From NCBI RefSeq assembly GCF_022832375.1, contig NZ_JALHLG010000003.1:186001-250000 (forward strand): a DNA stretch of 64,000 bases. The letters are read 5' to 3'. The DNA is from Novosphingobium beihaiense. GTDB taxonomy: Bacteria; Pseudomonadota; Alphaproteobacteria; Sphingomonadales; Sphingomonadaceae. A program made the position numbers and the translations under genes. Positions 1 to 9,959 of the stretch are shown here, piece by piece (the first letter of the stretch is position 1; each line of letters begins with the position of its first letter). The notes beneath the pieces were generated by a model. It was given only the letters and a program-made list of their open reading frames with translations, ran no database searches and was not told where the DNA came from.

Positions 1-1
1 G

Positions 2-2095
2 TCCAGCGCTTTCGGCGGCCCGGTGCCCACGCCCAATTTCGACCGGCTTGCGCGCACCGGCGAACGTTTCAACCGGTTCAACACCACCGGCATCTGCTCC
101 CCCAGCCGCGCGGCGCTCCTGACCGGGCGCAATCACCACAACGCGGGCGTCGGCTGGCTGAGCGACCTTTCCACCGGCTTTCCCGGCTATAACGGCCGGA
201 TGCAGCCCGACACCGCCACGGTCGCCCAGATCCTGCGGCTCAACGGCTACAACACGGCGATGTTCGGCAAGCACCACAATATCCCGGCGCAGGAACGCAG
301 CGAGGCTGGCCCCTTCGATGCCTGGCCGACGGGTCTGGGCTTCGAATACTTCTTCGGCTTCCCCAATGGCGATAGCGACCAGTATTCGCCCGAACTCTAC
401 CGCGGCATCTCCCGCGTCGGTCCCGGCGACGGGGAAGGCAAGATGCTGGATGAGCGCCTGGCCGATGATCTGATCCGCTGGGTTCACAACCAGCAGGCCG
501 GCGCCCCCGGCAAGCCGTTCCTCGCCTATCTCGCCCCGGGATCGGCGCACGCGCCGCACCAGGTGCCGCCCGAATGGATCGCCCGCTTCAAGGGCCAGTT
601 CGATCAGGGCTGGGACGCGATGCGCATCGAGACATGGCGCCGCCAGCTGTCCATGGGGATCATTCCCAAGGGCACCAAGCTGACGCCTCGCCCCACAGAA
701 ATCCCCGCGTGGGACACACTTTCTCCGCAGGAAAAGGCCTTTCACGCGCGCACCATGGAAGTCGCCGCCGCGCAGCTCGCCTTTCAGGATGCCCAGCTCG
801 GCCGCGTGATCGACGAGCTGCAGCGCATGGGGCTGCTGAACAACACGCTGGTGGCCGTCGTGCTTGGCGATAACGGCGCCAGCGGCGAGGCCGGGCCCGA
901 AGGCACGATCGACGAACTGCGCGGCATGGACCACATTCCCGAGCGCAAGGCCTGGATGCTCGCCAATATCGACAAGCTGGGCGGACCGGAGACTTACGAA
1001 AACTATTCGGTCGGCTGGGCCTGGGCGATGAACACCCCGTTCCGCTGGGTGAAACAATATGCTGACATGCTGGGCGGCATCCGCAACGGCATGATCCTGA
1101 ACTGGGCCGGGCATGTCGCTGATCCGGGATCCATCTGCGGCGAATTCTCCCACCTGATCGACATTACCCCCACCATTCTCGACGCGGCCCGCCTGCCCGC
1201 CCCCAAGGAGGTTCTGGGCACCATGCAAAAGCCGATGGACGGGACCAGCCTGCTGCCCGCCCTGCAAACCTGCGAGGCGGACAAGCCGCGCACGCAGTAT
1301 TTCGAGATCGGCGGCAAGATGGGCCTCTATCACGATGGCTGGTTCCTCAGCGGCGAGGATGGCCGCACGTCGTGGGAGAACGTGCCGCCGGGCGGCCCCA
1401 AGCCCAAAATCACCTGGACACTCTACAACCTCGACAAGGATTTCTCGCAGTCCACCGATCTCTCGGCCCAATATCCGAAGCGTCTGGAAACGATGAAGGC
1501 GCTGTTCCACAAGGAGGGCGAGAAGAACAACGTCTTCCCGATCGACCACCGCTTCGGCATGGCCCGCGCCATGGCTGTGATGCACCCAGACCCGCGCAAG
1601 CATTTCGATTTCTGGGGAAAGGACGTTTCGATCCCGGCGGTCGGCGGGCCGGTGCTGATGGCTCGCCCTTTCACACTCAAGGCCGATCTCAGACTGGACA
1701 GCGCGCAGGCCTCGGGCGCGGTGGTGGCGCTGGGAAGCTGGTTTGGCGGCTGGAGCCTCTATCTCGATCAGGGCCACCCAGCTTTCGTCTGGGCCCGGTC
1801 CACCGATCCGCAGGAGACGTTCAGGGTGGTGTCGGACAAGACCCTGCCGCAAGGCGCCAGCACGCTGACCCTGCGCTTCCAAACGCAGAAGCCCGGAGGC
1901 CCGGCACAGATCGTGCTGAACGCGGACGGGCAGGACTATGCGCGGCTGGACGTGCCGGTGAACTATTTCCAGCCTGCTGGGAATGGCGAGTCACTCGACG
2001 TCGGCCGCGACCTTGGCGTGCCGGTCACGAAATACCGCACGCCGCATGGCCAGATCGAGGGCGACGTACCGCACGTAACTATCGATTACCCCTGA
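2..2095 (+). CDS. Arylsulfatase, 5' end cut off
   Basis: Sulfatase-family hydrolase that would cleave sulfate esters, probably in the periplasm. The open frame runs in from the left edge, so the N-terminus with the first metal-binding aspartates is missing; an in-frame GTG at 23 is not the true start. The sulfatase signature CSPSRAALLTGR lies near the beginning; its Cys is the residue converted to formylglycine. A later metal-site-like stretch reads VVLGDNGASGE. The last roughly 150 residues look like a beta-rich C-terminal domain. About 697 codons are visible, typical of large bacterial arylsulfatases. The substrate cannot be told. It is convergent with fghA, with a strong hairpin between them. 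Confidence 0.9.
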   Translation, partial: SSAFGGPVPTPNFDRLARTGERFNRFNTTGICSPSRAALLTGRNHHNAGVGWLSDLSTGFPGYNGRMQPDTATVAQILRLNGYNTAMFGKHHNIPAQERSEAGPFDAWPTGLGFEYFFGFPNGDSDQYSPELYRGISRVGPGDGEGKMLDERLADDLIRWVHNQQAGAPGKPFLAYLAPGSAHAPHQVPPEWIARFKGQFDQGWDAMRIETWRRQLSMGIIPKGTKLTPRPTEIPAWDTLSPQEKAFHARTMEVAAAQLAFQDAQLGRVIDELQRMGLLNNTLVAVVLGDNGASGEAGPEGTIDELRGMDHIPERKAWMLANIDKLGGPETYENYSVGWAWAMNTPFRWVKQYADMLGGIRNGMILNWAGHVADPGSICGEFSHLIDITPTILDAARLPAPKEVLGTMQKPMDGTSLLPALQTCEADKPRTQYFEIGGKMGLYHDGWFLSGEDGRTSWENVPPGGPKPKITWTLYNLDKDFSQSTDLSAQYPKRLETMKALFHKEGEKNNVFPIDHRFGMARAMAVMHPDPRKHFDFWGKDVSIPAVGGPVLMARPFTLKADLRLDSAQASGAVVALGSWFGGWSLYLDQGHPAFVWARSTDPQETFRVVSDKTLPQGASTLTLRFQTQKPGGPAQIVLNADGQDYARLDVPVNYFQPAGNGESLDVGRDLGVPVTKYRTPHGQIEGDVPHVTIDYP

Positions 2096-2127
2096 TCCCT
2101 CCGGGTCGCCAGCCATATGGTGGGGTG

Positions 2128-2163
2128 GCGGTGCCGCCGGACCAGCCAGTCCGGTGGCACCGC
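2128..2163. terminator. Hairpin between convergent genes
   Basis: Fifteen-base arms (2128-2142 and 2149-2163) pair with one G-T type mismatch around a 6-nt loop. It sits between the 3' ends of the sulfatase and fghA and could end transcripts from both sides. There is no clear T run, so factor-independent termination is not certain. Confidence 0.5.
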
Positions 2164-2194
2164 CGCATCGCCAACCCCGCGGTTGCCGCCGGTT

Positions 2195-3031
2195 TCAGGC
2201 CTTCAGCCGCTCCGCGTGCCAGGCCACGTGCCCGGCCATGAACGTGGAAATGAAGTAGTAGGAGTGGTCGTAGCCCTCCTGCATGCGGATCGTCGCGGAC
2301 TGCCCCGCCTTTTCGCATGCCTCGGAGAGCAAGTGCGTCTTGAGCTGCTCTTCCAGGAAGCCATCGGCCGTGCCCTGATCGATCAGCATGTCCGGCACCC
2401 GCGCGCCATCCTCGATCAGCGCGCAGGCATCGTATTCGCGCCACGCGGCCCGCTCTCCGCCGATATAGCCGGTGAGCGCCTTCTCGCCCCAAGGGCACGA
2501 CAGCGGCGAGACGATCGGCGAAAAGGCACTTACCGAGCGGAAGCGCCCGGCATTGCGCAGCGCGATCGTCAGCGCGCCGTGGCCGCCCATCGAATGGCCG
2601 GTAATGCCCTGCCGCGCCATGTCCGCCGGGAACTGCTGCGCGATCAGCGCGGGCAGTTCCGTCTCGATATAGGAGCGCATGCGGAAATGCTTCGCCCAGG
2701 GCTCCTGCGTGGCATCGGCGTAGAAGCCCGCGCCCTTGCCGAAATCGTAGCCTTCATCGTCGGGCACATCGTCGCCGCGCGGGCTGGTGTCCGGCGCCAC
2801 GAAGATCACGCCATGCTGCGCGCAGGCGGCACGGAACTCGCCCTTCTCGGTCACATTGGCATGCGTGCAGGTGAGGCCCGAGAGATACCACAGCACCGGC
2901 AGCTTCGCCCCCGGCGCATGATCGGGCACGAAGACGGAGAAGGCCATCTCCGTCCCCGTCTCAGCCGACTGGTGCTTGTAAACGCCCTGCATGCCGCCGT
3001 GGCTGCGATTGGTGGATACGGTTTCCATCAT
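2195..3031 (-). CDS. fghA: S-formylglutathione hydrolase
   Basis: Hydrolyses S-formylglutathione to formate and glutathione, the second step of glutathione-dependent formaldehyde oxidation in the cytoplasm. It has the esterase-D type alpha/beta-hydrolase fold: the nucleophile elbow GHSMGGHG, an Asp in DQGTADGFL and the catalytic His in GYDHSYYF. At 278 residues it matches the family length. The start is taken at the ATG at 3031, which overlaps the stop of the upstream VOC gene; a second ATG follows immediately. It forms a leftward operon adhC-VOC-fghA, which fits the pathway order. Confidence 0.93.
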   Translation of the reverse strand: MMETVSTNRSHGGMQGVYKHQSAETGTEMAFSVFVPDHAPGAKLPVLWYLSGLTCTHANVTEKGEFRAACAQHGVIFVAPDTSPRGDDVPDDEGYDFGKGAGFYADATQEPWAKHFRMRSYIETELPALIAQQFPADMARQGITGHSMGGHGALTIALRNAGRFRSVSAFSPIVSPLSCPWGEKALTGYIGGERAAWREYDACALIEDGARVPDMLIDQGTADGFLEEQLKTHLLSEACEKAGQSATIRMQEGYDHSYYFISTFMAGHVAWHAERLKA

Positions 3032-3411
3032 GAGACCCTGTAATATCCGCAAAGCTTGTTGCCCGCCGGATCGCGCAGATAGGCGAGGTAGAGGACGCGG
3101 CCGTCGGGCGGACAGCGCTCGCCCGGCGGATCTTCGATGGACGTCCCGCCATTCGCGATGCCCGCGGCATGCCAGGCATCAACCTCGTCGCAAGACGCCG
3201 CCAGGAAGCCCAGCGTGCCGCCGTTCGCTCCATAAGCGGGCTCGCCGTCTCTCGGCCGGGAGATCAGGAACCGCCCGCCGTTATGCGCATAGGACAGCCA
3301 GCCGCGCGTATCGACCTGTCCCTCGGGAACGCCCAGCGCCCCCAGCGTCGCATCGTAAAAGCGCTTGGCCGCCGCGATATCGTCGGCTCCCAGCATGACA
3401 TGGCTGAACAT
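3028..3411 (-). CDS. VOC-family (glyoxalase/bleomycin-resistance) protein
   Basis: A 127-residue single-domain vicinal-oxygen-chelate protein beginning MFSHVMLGADDIAAAKRFYD and ending LRDPAGNKLCGYYRVS, both typical of the family. The open frame extends upstream, but that part is only a shadow of adhC, so the ATG at 3411 is chosen. It lies between adhC and fghA and overlaps fghA by 4 nt, suggesting a role in handling formaldehyde or another small electrophile; this is inference. Genes of this kind are often found beside class III alcohol dehydrogenase in alphaproteobacteria. Confidence 0.85.
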   Translation of the reverse strand: MFSHVMLGADDIAAAKRFYDATLGALGVPEGQVDTRGWLSYAHNGGRFLISRPRDGEPAYGANGGTLGFLAASCDEVDAWHAAGIANGGTSIEDPPGERCPPDGRVLYLAYLRDPAGNKLCGYYRVS

Positions 3412-3425
3412 CGATACGTCCCGGC

Positions 3426-4538
<1,113 letters not shown>

Positions 4539-4636
4539 GGGGGTAACTCCTGTTAATCGCGGCCTGTCTATCGCGGGCCCGTTGTTGTGATAAAGGGGGG
4601 AAATTGCAACTCATTATGTCAACCAGGGGATAATGG

Positions 4637-5530
4637 ATGAGTTCCTGGGACGGGATCGACGAATTCGCCGCCGTCGCCGCGGCCGGCACCTTTCGCGGCG
4701 GCGCATCGGCGCTGGGGGTTTCGACCACGCACATGAGCCGCGCGATCATGCGGCTGGAAGCGCGCCTGCAGACGCAACTGTTCCACCGCACCACCCGCTC
4801 GGTGCGGCTGACCGACACCGGCCGCGTATTCCTCGAACATTGCCAGCGCATGCTGACGGAGCGCGAGGAAGCCTTCGCCCTCGTCAACGAAAAAGGCGAA
4901 CCGCAAGGCGAACTGCGCATCACCTGCTCGACAGCCATGGGCGAGCGTTTCATTGCCCCGATCCTGCGCCGTTTCGCCCGCGCTTATCCCCGGCTACAGG
5001 TCAACATCGACCTTACCAACCGCGTCGTCGACCTCGTGGCCGAAGGCTACGACATGGCGGTGCGCACCGGCCACCTGCCCGATTCCCGCCTGATCGGCAC
5101 CCGCATCGCCAGCCGTTCGCTGGTGACTTGCGCCAGCCCGGCCTATCTCAAACGGCGCGGCGCCCCGCACACCCTGGCCGATCTCGAAGAGCATGATCTG
5201 CTGGCCGGAAACGCAGGCACATGGCATTTCAGCGTGGAGGGCAAGACCCAGACCTACCGCCCCCACAGCCGCTGGCGCTGCAACAGCGGCAGCGCGGTTC
5301 TGGAAGCCGCGCTGGACGATATGGGTCTATGCCAGCTCCCCGATTTCTACGTGCAGCGGACGCTGGCGGAGGGCGCGCTGGTTCCCGTCCTCACAGATCT
5401 GCAGCCCGCCGATGAACCGATCTGGGCCGTCTATCCGGAGCGGCGGCACCTGCAGCCGAAGATCTCGGAACTGGTGAGCGTGCTGCGCAAGGAACTGCCG
5501 GAGATGCTGGGGATGGGCGGGAAGGTTTAA
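4637..5530 (+). CDS. LysR-family transcriptional regulator
   Basis: A 297-residue LTTR. The N-terminal winged helix-turn-helix spans about residues 5-65 (FAAVAAAGTFRGGASALGVS, then RLEARLQTQLFHRTTRSVRL). The rest is a periplasmic-binding-protein-like effector domain. It is transcribed divergently from adhC across 98 bp, the usual arrangement for a LysR regulator and its target, so control of the formaldehyde operon is plausible but unproven. An alternative ATG at 4633 is in another frame and is not used. Confidence 0.9.
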   Translation: MSSWDGIDEFAAVAAAGTFRGGASALGVSTTHMSRAIMRLEARLQTQLFHRTTRSVRLTDTGRVFLEHCQRMLTEREEAFALVNEKGEPQGELRITCSTAMGERFIAPILRRFARAYPRLQVNIDLTNRVVDLVAEGYDMAVRTGHLPDSRLIGTRIASRSLVTCASPAYLKRRGAPHTLADLEEHDLLAGNAGTWHFSVEGKTQTYRPHSRWRCNSGSAVLEAALDDMGLCQLPDFYVQRTLAEGALVPVLTDLQPADEPIWAVYPERRHLQPKISELVSVLRKELPEMLGMGGKV

Positions 5531-5669
5531 GGGGACTGCAACGGCGGTAGCTTTGCGCCCATTTCGCCCCTTGAAGCCCGCCGCCAATATGCCCAAGAAC
5601 GGACGCCCGAAACCGCCTCATTCTGCTCTATAAACTCAACCCGACTGGCCAATCATCTTCAGGATATCC

Positions 5670-6620
5670 ATGCGCCCTCCCGGACAACCAAAATCAGCTC
5701 CAGCTTGGTATCGAGACCGAGGTCAATCCTACATTGAGAAGCAGTTTTCAGCTGAGCTCGGCGACTTGGCTGACCTAATCGAAAGCGAGCATTGGTTCGG
5801 AGACGCTGAAAAGCACGCGCGTTACCGGGTTGATTTCATCCTGAAGGATGCCCGGCTGATCATCGAGCTTGATGGTCACGCATATCATTCAACTAAAGAG
5901 CAACTTGAGAAAGACGCGATCCGACAGAGATATCTCACGCGGGCGGGCTATTCAGTCATCCGGTTCACGGGGCGGGAGATCAATCGTGACCCCGCTGCTT
6001 GCGTGCGCGAGGTGCGAGAGATGTACAAAGAGCGCATGCAACGTGCGCCAGCGAAGTATCGCGTGCTGTACATCGACTACCAATTTCTGATCCGCCAGAT
6101 GTCGAAGGCGAAGCGATTCTATCAGAATCTCCATCCTGACAAGTCTCTGCAAATGCCCAGCCTAGATGTATTCATCACTCATGCTGTGGGCTGGCTGCAC
6201 GAAAAATCCTTCATCACCGCGTTTGTGTTCGTCCCGCCGGAGGAGGAATACTACATCAAGCCATCGGACGGGCAAACGACGGAGTACGACAAGGGCGAGG
6301 TCCGGATCAATGTCATGGCGTATGACCTTTATTCAGCCGAACTTGGCGTCCACATGGAGAGCTACGCGCACCTGTTCGACGAATTTTATCTAGTAGCAGA
6401 TGATCCCATCTACATTCTCCCACTCCGATCGGTGTTACCCGCTAAGCTCAGCGATCGCGTTCTCGGCGGTCAGAACTTCGAGTTTCTGGCGGGGGGGAAG
6501 CTTCTGCGAAAGGGAAACGACGAGACCACTTTCGTTGGAACAGATCTCGCAAAGGCCCGCTGGCAAGATGTCTGGTACCCGATTGGCACAGCAATGGGGC
6601 TTGAGCCCTATGAACTGTGA
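5670..6620 (+). CDS. DUF559-type (PD-(D/E)XK-like) protein
   Basis: A 316-residue protein. Residues about 15-115 form a DUF559/Vsr-like endonuclease fold: an acidic position in YRVDFILKDARLIIELDGH, then an EQLEKDAIRQRYLTRAGY helix and VIRFTGREI. The C-terminal 200 residues are not recognised. Its codon use and base composition are visibly more AT-rich than those of neighbours, suggesting later acquisition. It has no partner genes, so any role in DNA repair or defence is unknown. Confidence 0.7.
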   Translation: MRPPGQPKSAPAWYRDRGQSYIEKQFSAELGDLADLIESEHWFGDAEKHARYRVDFILKDARLIIELDGHAYHSTKEQLEKDAIRQRYLTRAGYSVIRFTGREINRDPAACVREVREMYKERMQRAPAKYRVLYIDYQFLIRQMSKAKRFYQNLHPDKSLQMPSLDVFITHAVGWLHEKSFITAFVFVPPEEEYYIKPSDGQTTEYDKGEVRINVMAYDLYSAELGVHMESYAHLFDEFYLVADDPIYILPLRSVLPAKLSDRVLGGQNFEFLAGGKLLRKGNDETTFVGTDLAKARWQDVWYPIGTAMGLEPYEL

Positions 6621-6755
6621 CCCACCGTAGGTTGTTTTGCCAGCTAACCTCCCTGCCTGACACAGCAGTTCTGAACGGCAGCTATCTAGAAGACGTTGCC
6701 TCAATGCTGGCAGTCAGAAACCGGCCCCTTCCAGCCTTTCCATCTGCTCCTCCCC

Positions 6756-9700
6756 CTAATGAAAATCCCGCGATTGCGGCAGGATGCGCACATTGCGCGG
6801 ATGGCGCGAGCGCTGGGCGGGCGCGGCGCCGGCCTTTCCGCCCACCGGCGAAGTCCCGTCCAGCCGCGCCAGCAGGGCCGAGCGGTCGGTCACGCGTTTG
6901 GCCATCAGGTGCACCACGCCCTCCTTGCTGCGCTGGACTTCGCCTGCGATCTCCGCCAGCCGGGCGGACATGACGGGGCGGCGCTGCTTCTCGAAGTCGC
7001 GGGCCCAGAGCAGCGCGTTGACCACGCCGGTCTCGTCCTCGATGGTAATGAACACGGCATTGCCCTTGCCCGGCCGCTGGCGCACCAGCACCACGCCCGC
7101 GCAGCGCACCCGCGCGCCGTCCTTCGCGGCGTTGACCTCGGCGCAGCTCAGCACGCCCTCGCCCGCCAGACGGCGGCGCAGGAACTGCATCGGGTGGCCT
7201 TTCAATGACAGACGGTGCGTCTGGTAATCGGCCACGACTTCCTCCGAAAGCGGCATCGCGGGCAGTGCGGCATCGGGCTCGGCGCCGAGTTCGGGGGCTT
7301 CCATCGCCGCGAACAGCGAGAGCTGTTTGGGCGGCAGGCGGCGCACGTCCCACCCGGCCTGACGGCGGCTCTGCCCCAGCGAGCCCAGCGCATCGGCATC
7401 GGCCAGCAGCGCCATGGCCCGGGCAGGCAGGCCGGTGCGGTTCGCCAGATCCTGCATATCGGTGAAGGCCCTCTCCCCGCACGCCTTGTGCAGCGCCTTC
7501 GCCCAGTCCTCGCGAAAGCCGCCGATCTGGCGCAGGCCCAGACGCAGCACGCGCTCGCCTTCCAGCGTATTGTCCCAGCGGCTGGTGTTCACATCGATCG
7601 GGCGGACTTCCACGCCATGCGCGCGGGCATCCTGCACCAGTTGCGACGGCGCATAGAACCCCATCGGCTGGCTGTTGAGCAGCCCACAGGCAAACACCGC
7701 CGGATAGTGGCACTTCAACCAGCTTGAGACATAGGCCAGCCAGGCGAAGGCCTGCGCGTGGCTTTCGGGAAAGCCGTAGTCGCCGAAGCCCTTGATCTGT
7801 TCGAAACAGCGCTCGGCGAAATCGCGCTGGTAGCCGCGCCGGACCATGCCCTCCACCAGCTTGTCCTGATAGTAATGCATGGTGCCGTTGCGGCGGAATG
7901 TCGCCATGGCCCGGCGCAGGCCATCGGCCTCGGGCGGAGTGAAGCCTGCCGCAACGATAGCAAGCTTCATCGCCTGCTCCTGAAACAACGGCACGCCCAA
8001 AGTCTTGCCCAGCACCGCGCGCAGTTCGTTTTCGTTGCCGGGTGGGCCGGGGAATTCCACCGCTTCCTCGCCATTGCGGCGGCGCAGGTAGGGGTGGACC
8101 ATGCCGCCCTGAATGGGGCCGGGCCGCACGATCGCCACCTGGATCACCAGATCGTAGAGTTCCTTTGGCCGCAAACGCGGCAGCATCGACATCTGCGCCC
8201 GGCTTTCCACCTGAAACGTGCCCATGGAGTCCGCCTTCTGGAGCATCCGGTAGGTCGCCGCATCCTCGCGCGGGACCGTGGCCAGCACGAGATCGCCCAG
8301 CCCGTGTTCGCGCATCAGATCGAAGCTCTTGCGGATGCAGGTGAGCATCCCCAGCGCCAGCACGTCCACTTTCATCAGGCCCAGCGCCTCGATATCGTCC
8401 TTGTCCCATTCGATGAACGTGCGGTCGGGCATGGCGGCATTGTGGATCGGCACCAGTTCGTCCAGCCGCCCTTCGGTGAGCACGAAACCGCCGACGTGCT
8501 GCGAGAGGTGCCGTGGGAATTCCAGCAACCCGCTCACCAGATCGCGCAGCCGGGCGAGTTCCGGATTGGCGGCATCGAGCCCCGCTTCGGCCATGCGCGC
8601 CTCGGGCAGTTCGCCGCCGCCGTAGCTGCCCCAGATCGTGCCAGAGAGGCTGGCCGTCACATCGTCCGTCATCCCCAGCGCCTTACCCACTTCGCGGATG
8701 GCGCTGCGCTGGCGGTAGTGGATCACGGTCGCGGCGATCCCGGCGCGCTCACGGCCATAGCGCTGATAGATGTACTGGATCACTTCCTCGCGCCGTTCGT
8801 GCTCGAAATCGACATCGATATCGGGCGGCTCGTCACGCGCTTCGGAGAGGAAGCGGGTGAACAGCAATTGCTGCTCGACCGGATCGATCGGCGTAATGCC
8901 GAGGAAATAGCACACCAGCGAATTGGCCGCGCTGCCGCGCCCCTGGCACAGGATCGGCGGATCGAGCGAGCGGGCATAGGCCACGACATCGTGCACGGTG
9001 AGGAAATAGGGCGCGTATTGCCGGGCGCGGATCAGGCGGAATTCCTCCGCCAGCGTGCGGCGATAGGCCTCCGGCAGGCCATCGGGGAAATGCGCCCGGG
9101 CCTTGCTCTCGACCAGATGTTCCAGCCAGCCTTGCGGCGTGTGGCCGGGCGGGACGGGTTCGTGCGGGTATTCGTAACGCAAGTCCTCCAGCGTGAACCG
9201 GACGGCGCAGAGCAGCTCCGCCCCCGCCGCCAGTGCCTGCGGACAGCGGGCGAAGAGGCGCGCCATCTCGGCGGGGGGCTTGAGATGGCGCTCGGCATTG
9301 GCGGCGAGCTTGCGCCCGGCGGCCTGCACATGGGTGCCTTCGCGAATGCAGGTCATGACATCGTGGAGCGGGCGGCATTCGGGCGCGGCATAGAGCGCAT
9401 CGTTGGTGGCGATCAGCCCCGTGCCCGTTTCGGCGGAAAGCGCGATGCGCCGCGCCAGTTCGCGCGCGTCGCGCCCGCCGCGCGGCATCGTGGCGGCGAG
9501 CCACAGGTGCGGGGCGGCTTCCTGCAGCGCCCCCAGCAGGTCCGGCGTGCCATTCATGGTGATCAGCGCCAGCCCTTCGGCATGGTCCAGCAGATCGGGC
9601 AGGCACAGCAGGCAATCGCCCTTCTCCGCGCGCCGGTTGCCGAGCGTGAGGAGGCGCGTGAGGCGGCCCCATCCGGCGCGGTCCACGGGATAGGCGACGA

Positions 9701-9959
9701 TATCCGGCGTGCCGTCGGCGAAGACCAGCCGCGCGCCGGTGAGCAGGCGAAAGCCACTGTCGCGCACGCCCGGGGCTTTCCACGCGACATGCGCGCGCAC
9801 CACGCCTGCCACCGTATTGCGATCGGCCACGCCGATACCCGCCATGCCCAGCGCGTGGGCGCGCGCCACCATCTCGCCGGGATGCGAGGCGCCGCGCAGG
9901 AAGCTGTAGGCGGTGGCCGCGACAGGCTCGATCACACTCATGCGAACAGGCATGCTCAT
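6756..9959 (-). CDS. dnaE2: Error-prone DNA polymerase ImuC/DnaE2
   Basis: Alpha-subunit-like C-family polymerase that carries out lesion bypass and damage-induced mutagenesis together with ImuA and ImuB. The PHP domain starts at ATAYSFLRGASHPGEMVARA. The polymerase core shows PPDIDVDFEHERREEVIQYI with the catalytic aspartates. A C-terminal OB-fold segment reads GKGNAVFITIEDETGVVNAL. The ATG at 9959 is chosen because it overlaps the imuB stop (ATGA), giving 1067 residues, the normal length. The longer upstream open frame is an imuB shadow. It is the last gene of the SOS operon imuA-imuB-dnaE2. Confidence 0.95.
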   Translation of the reverse strand: MSMPVRMSVIEPVAATAYSFLRGASHPGEMVARAHALGMAGIGVADRNTVAGVVRAHVAWKAPGVRDSGFRLLTGARLVFADGTPDIVAYPVDRAGWGRLTRLLTLGNRRAEKGDCLLCLPDLLDHAEGLALITMNGTPDLLGALQEAAPHLWLAATMPRGGRDARELARRIALSAETGTGLIATNDALYAAPECRPLHDVMTCIREGTHVQAAGRKLAANAERHLKPPAEMARLFARCPQALAAGAELLCAVRFTLEDLRYEYPHEPVPPGHTPQGWLEHLVESKARAHFPDGLPEAYRRTLAEEFRLIRARQYAPYFLTVHDVVAYARSLDPPILCQGRGSAANSLVCYFLGITPIDPVEQQLLFTRFLSEARDEPPDIDVDFEHERREEVIQYIYQRYGRERAGIAATVIHYRQRSAIREVGKALGMTDDVTASLSGTIWGSYGGGELPEARMAEAGLDAANPELARLRDLVSGLLEFPRHLSQHVGGFVLTEGRLDELVPIHNAAMPDRTFIEWDKDDIEALGLMKVDVLALGMLTCIRKSFDLMREHGLGDLVLATVPREDAATYRMLQKADSMGTFQVESRAQMSMLPRLRPKELYDLVIQVAIVRPGPIQGGMVHPYLRRRNGEEAVEFPGPPGNENELRAVLGKTLGVPLFQEQAMKLAIVAAGFTPPEADGLRRAMATFRRNGTMHYYQDKLVEGMVRRGYQRDFAERCFEQIKGFGDYGFPESHAQAFAWLAYVSSWLKCHYPAVFACGLLNSQPMGFYAPSQLVQDARAHGVEVRPIDVNTSRWDNTLEGERVLRLGLRQIGGFREDWAKALHKACGERAFTDMQDLANRTGLPARAMALLADADALGSLGQSRRQAGWDVRRLPPKQLSLFAAMEAPELGAEPDAALPAMPLSEEVVADYQTHRLSLKGHPMQFLRRRLAGEGVLSCAEVNAAKDGARVRCAGVVLVRQRPGKGNAVFITIEDETGVVNALLWARDFEKQRRPVMSARLAEIAGEVQRSKEGVVHLMAKRVTDRSALLARLDGTSPVGGKAGAAPAQRSRHPRNVRILPQSRDFH

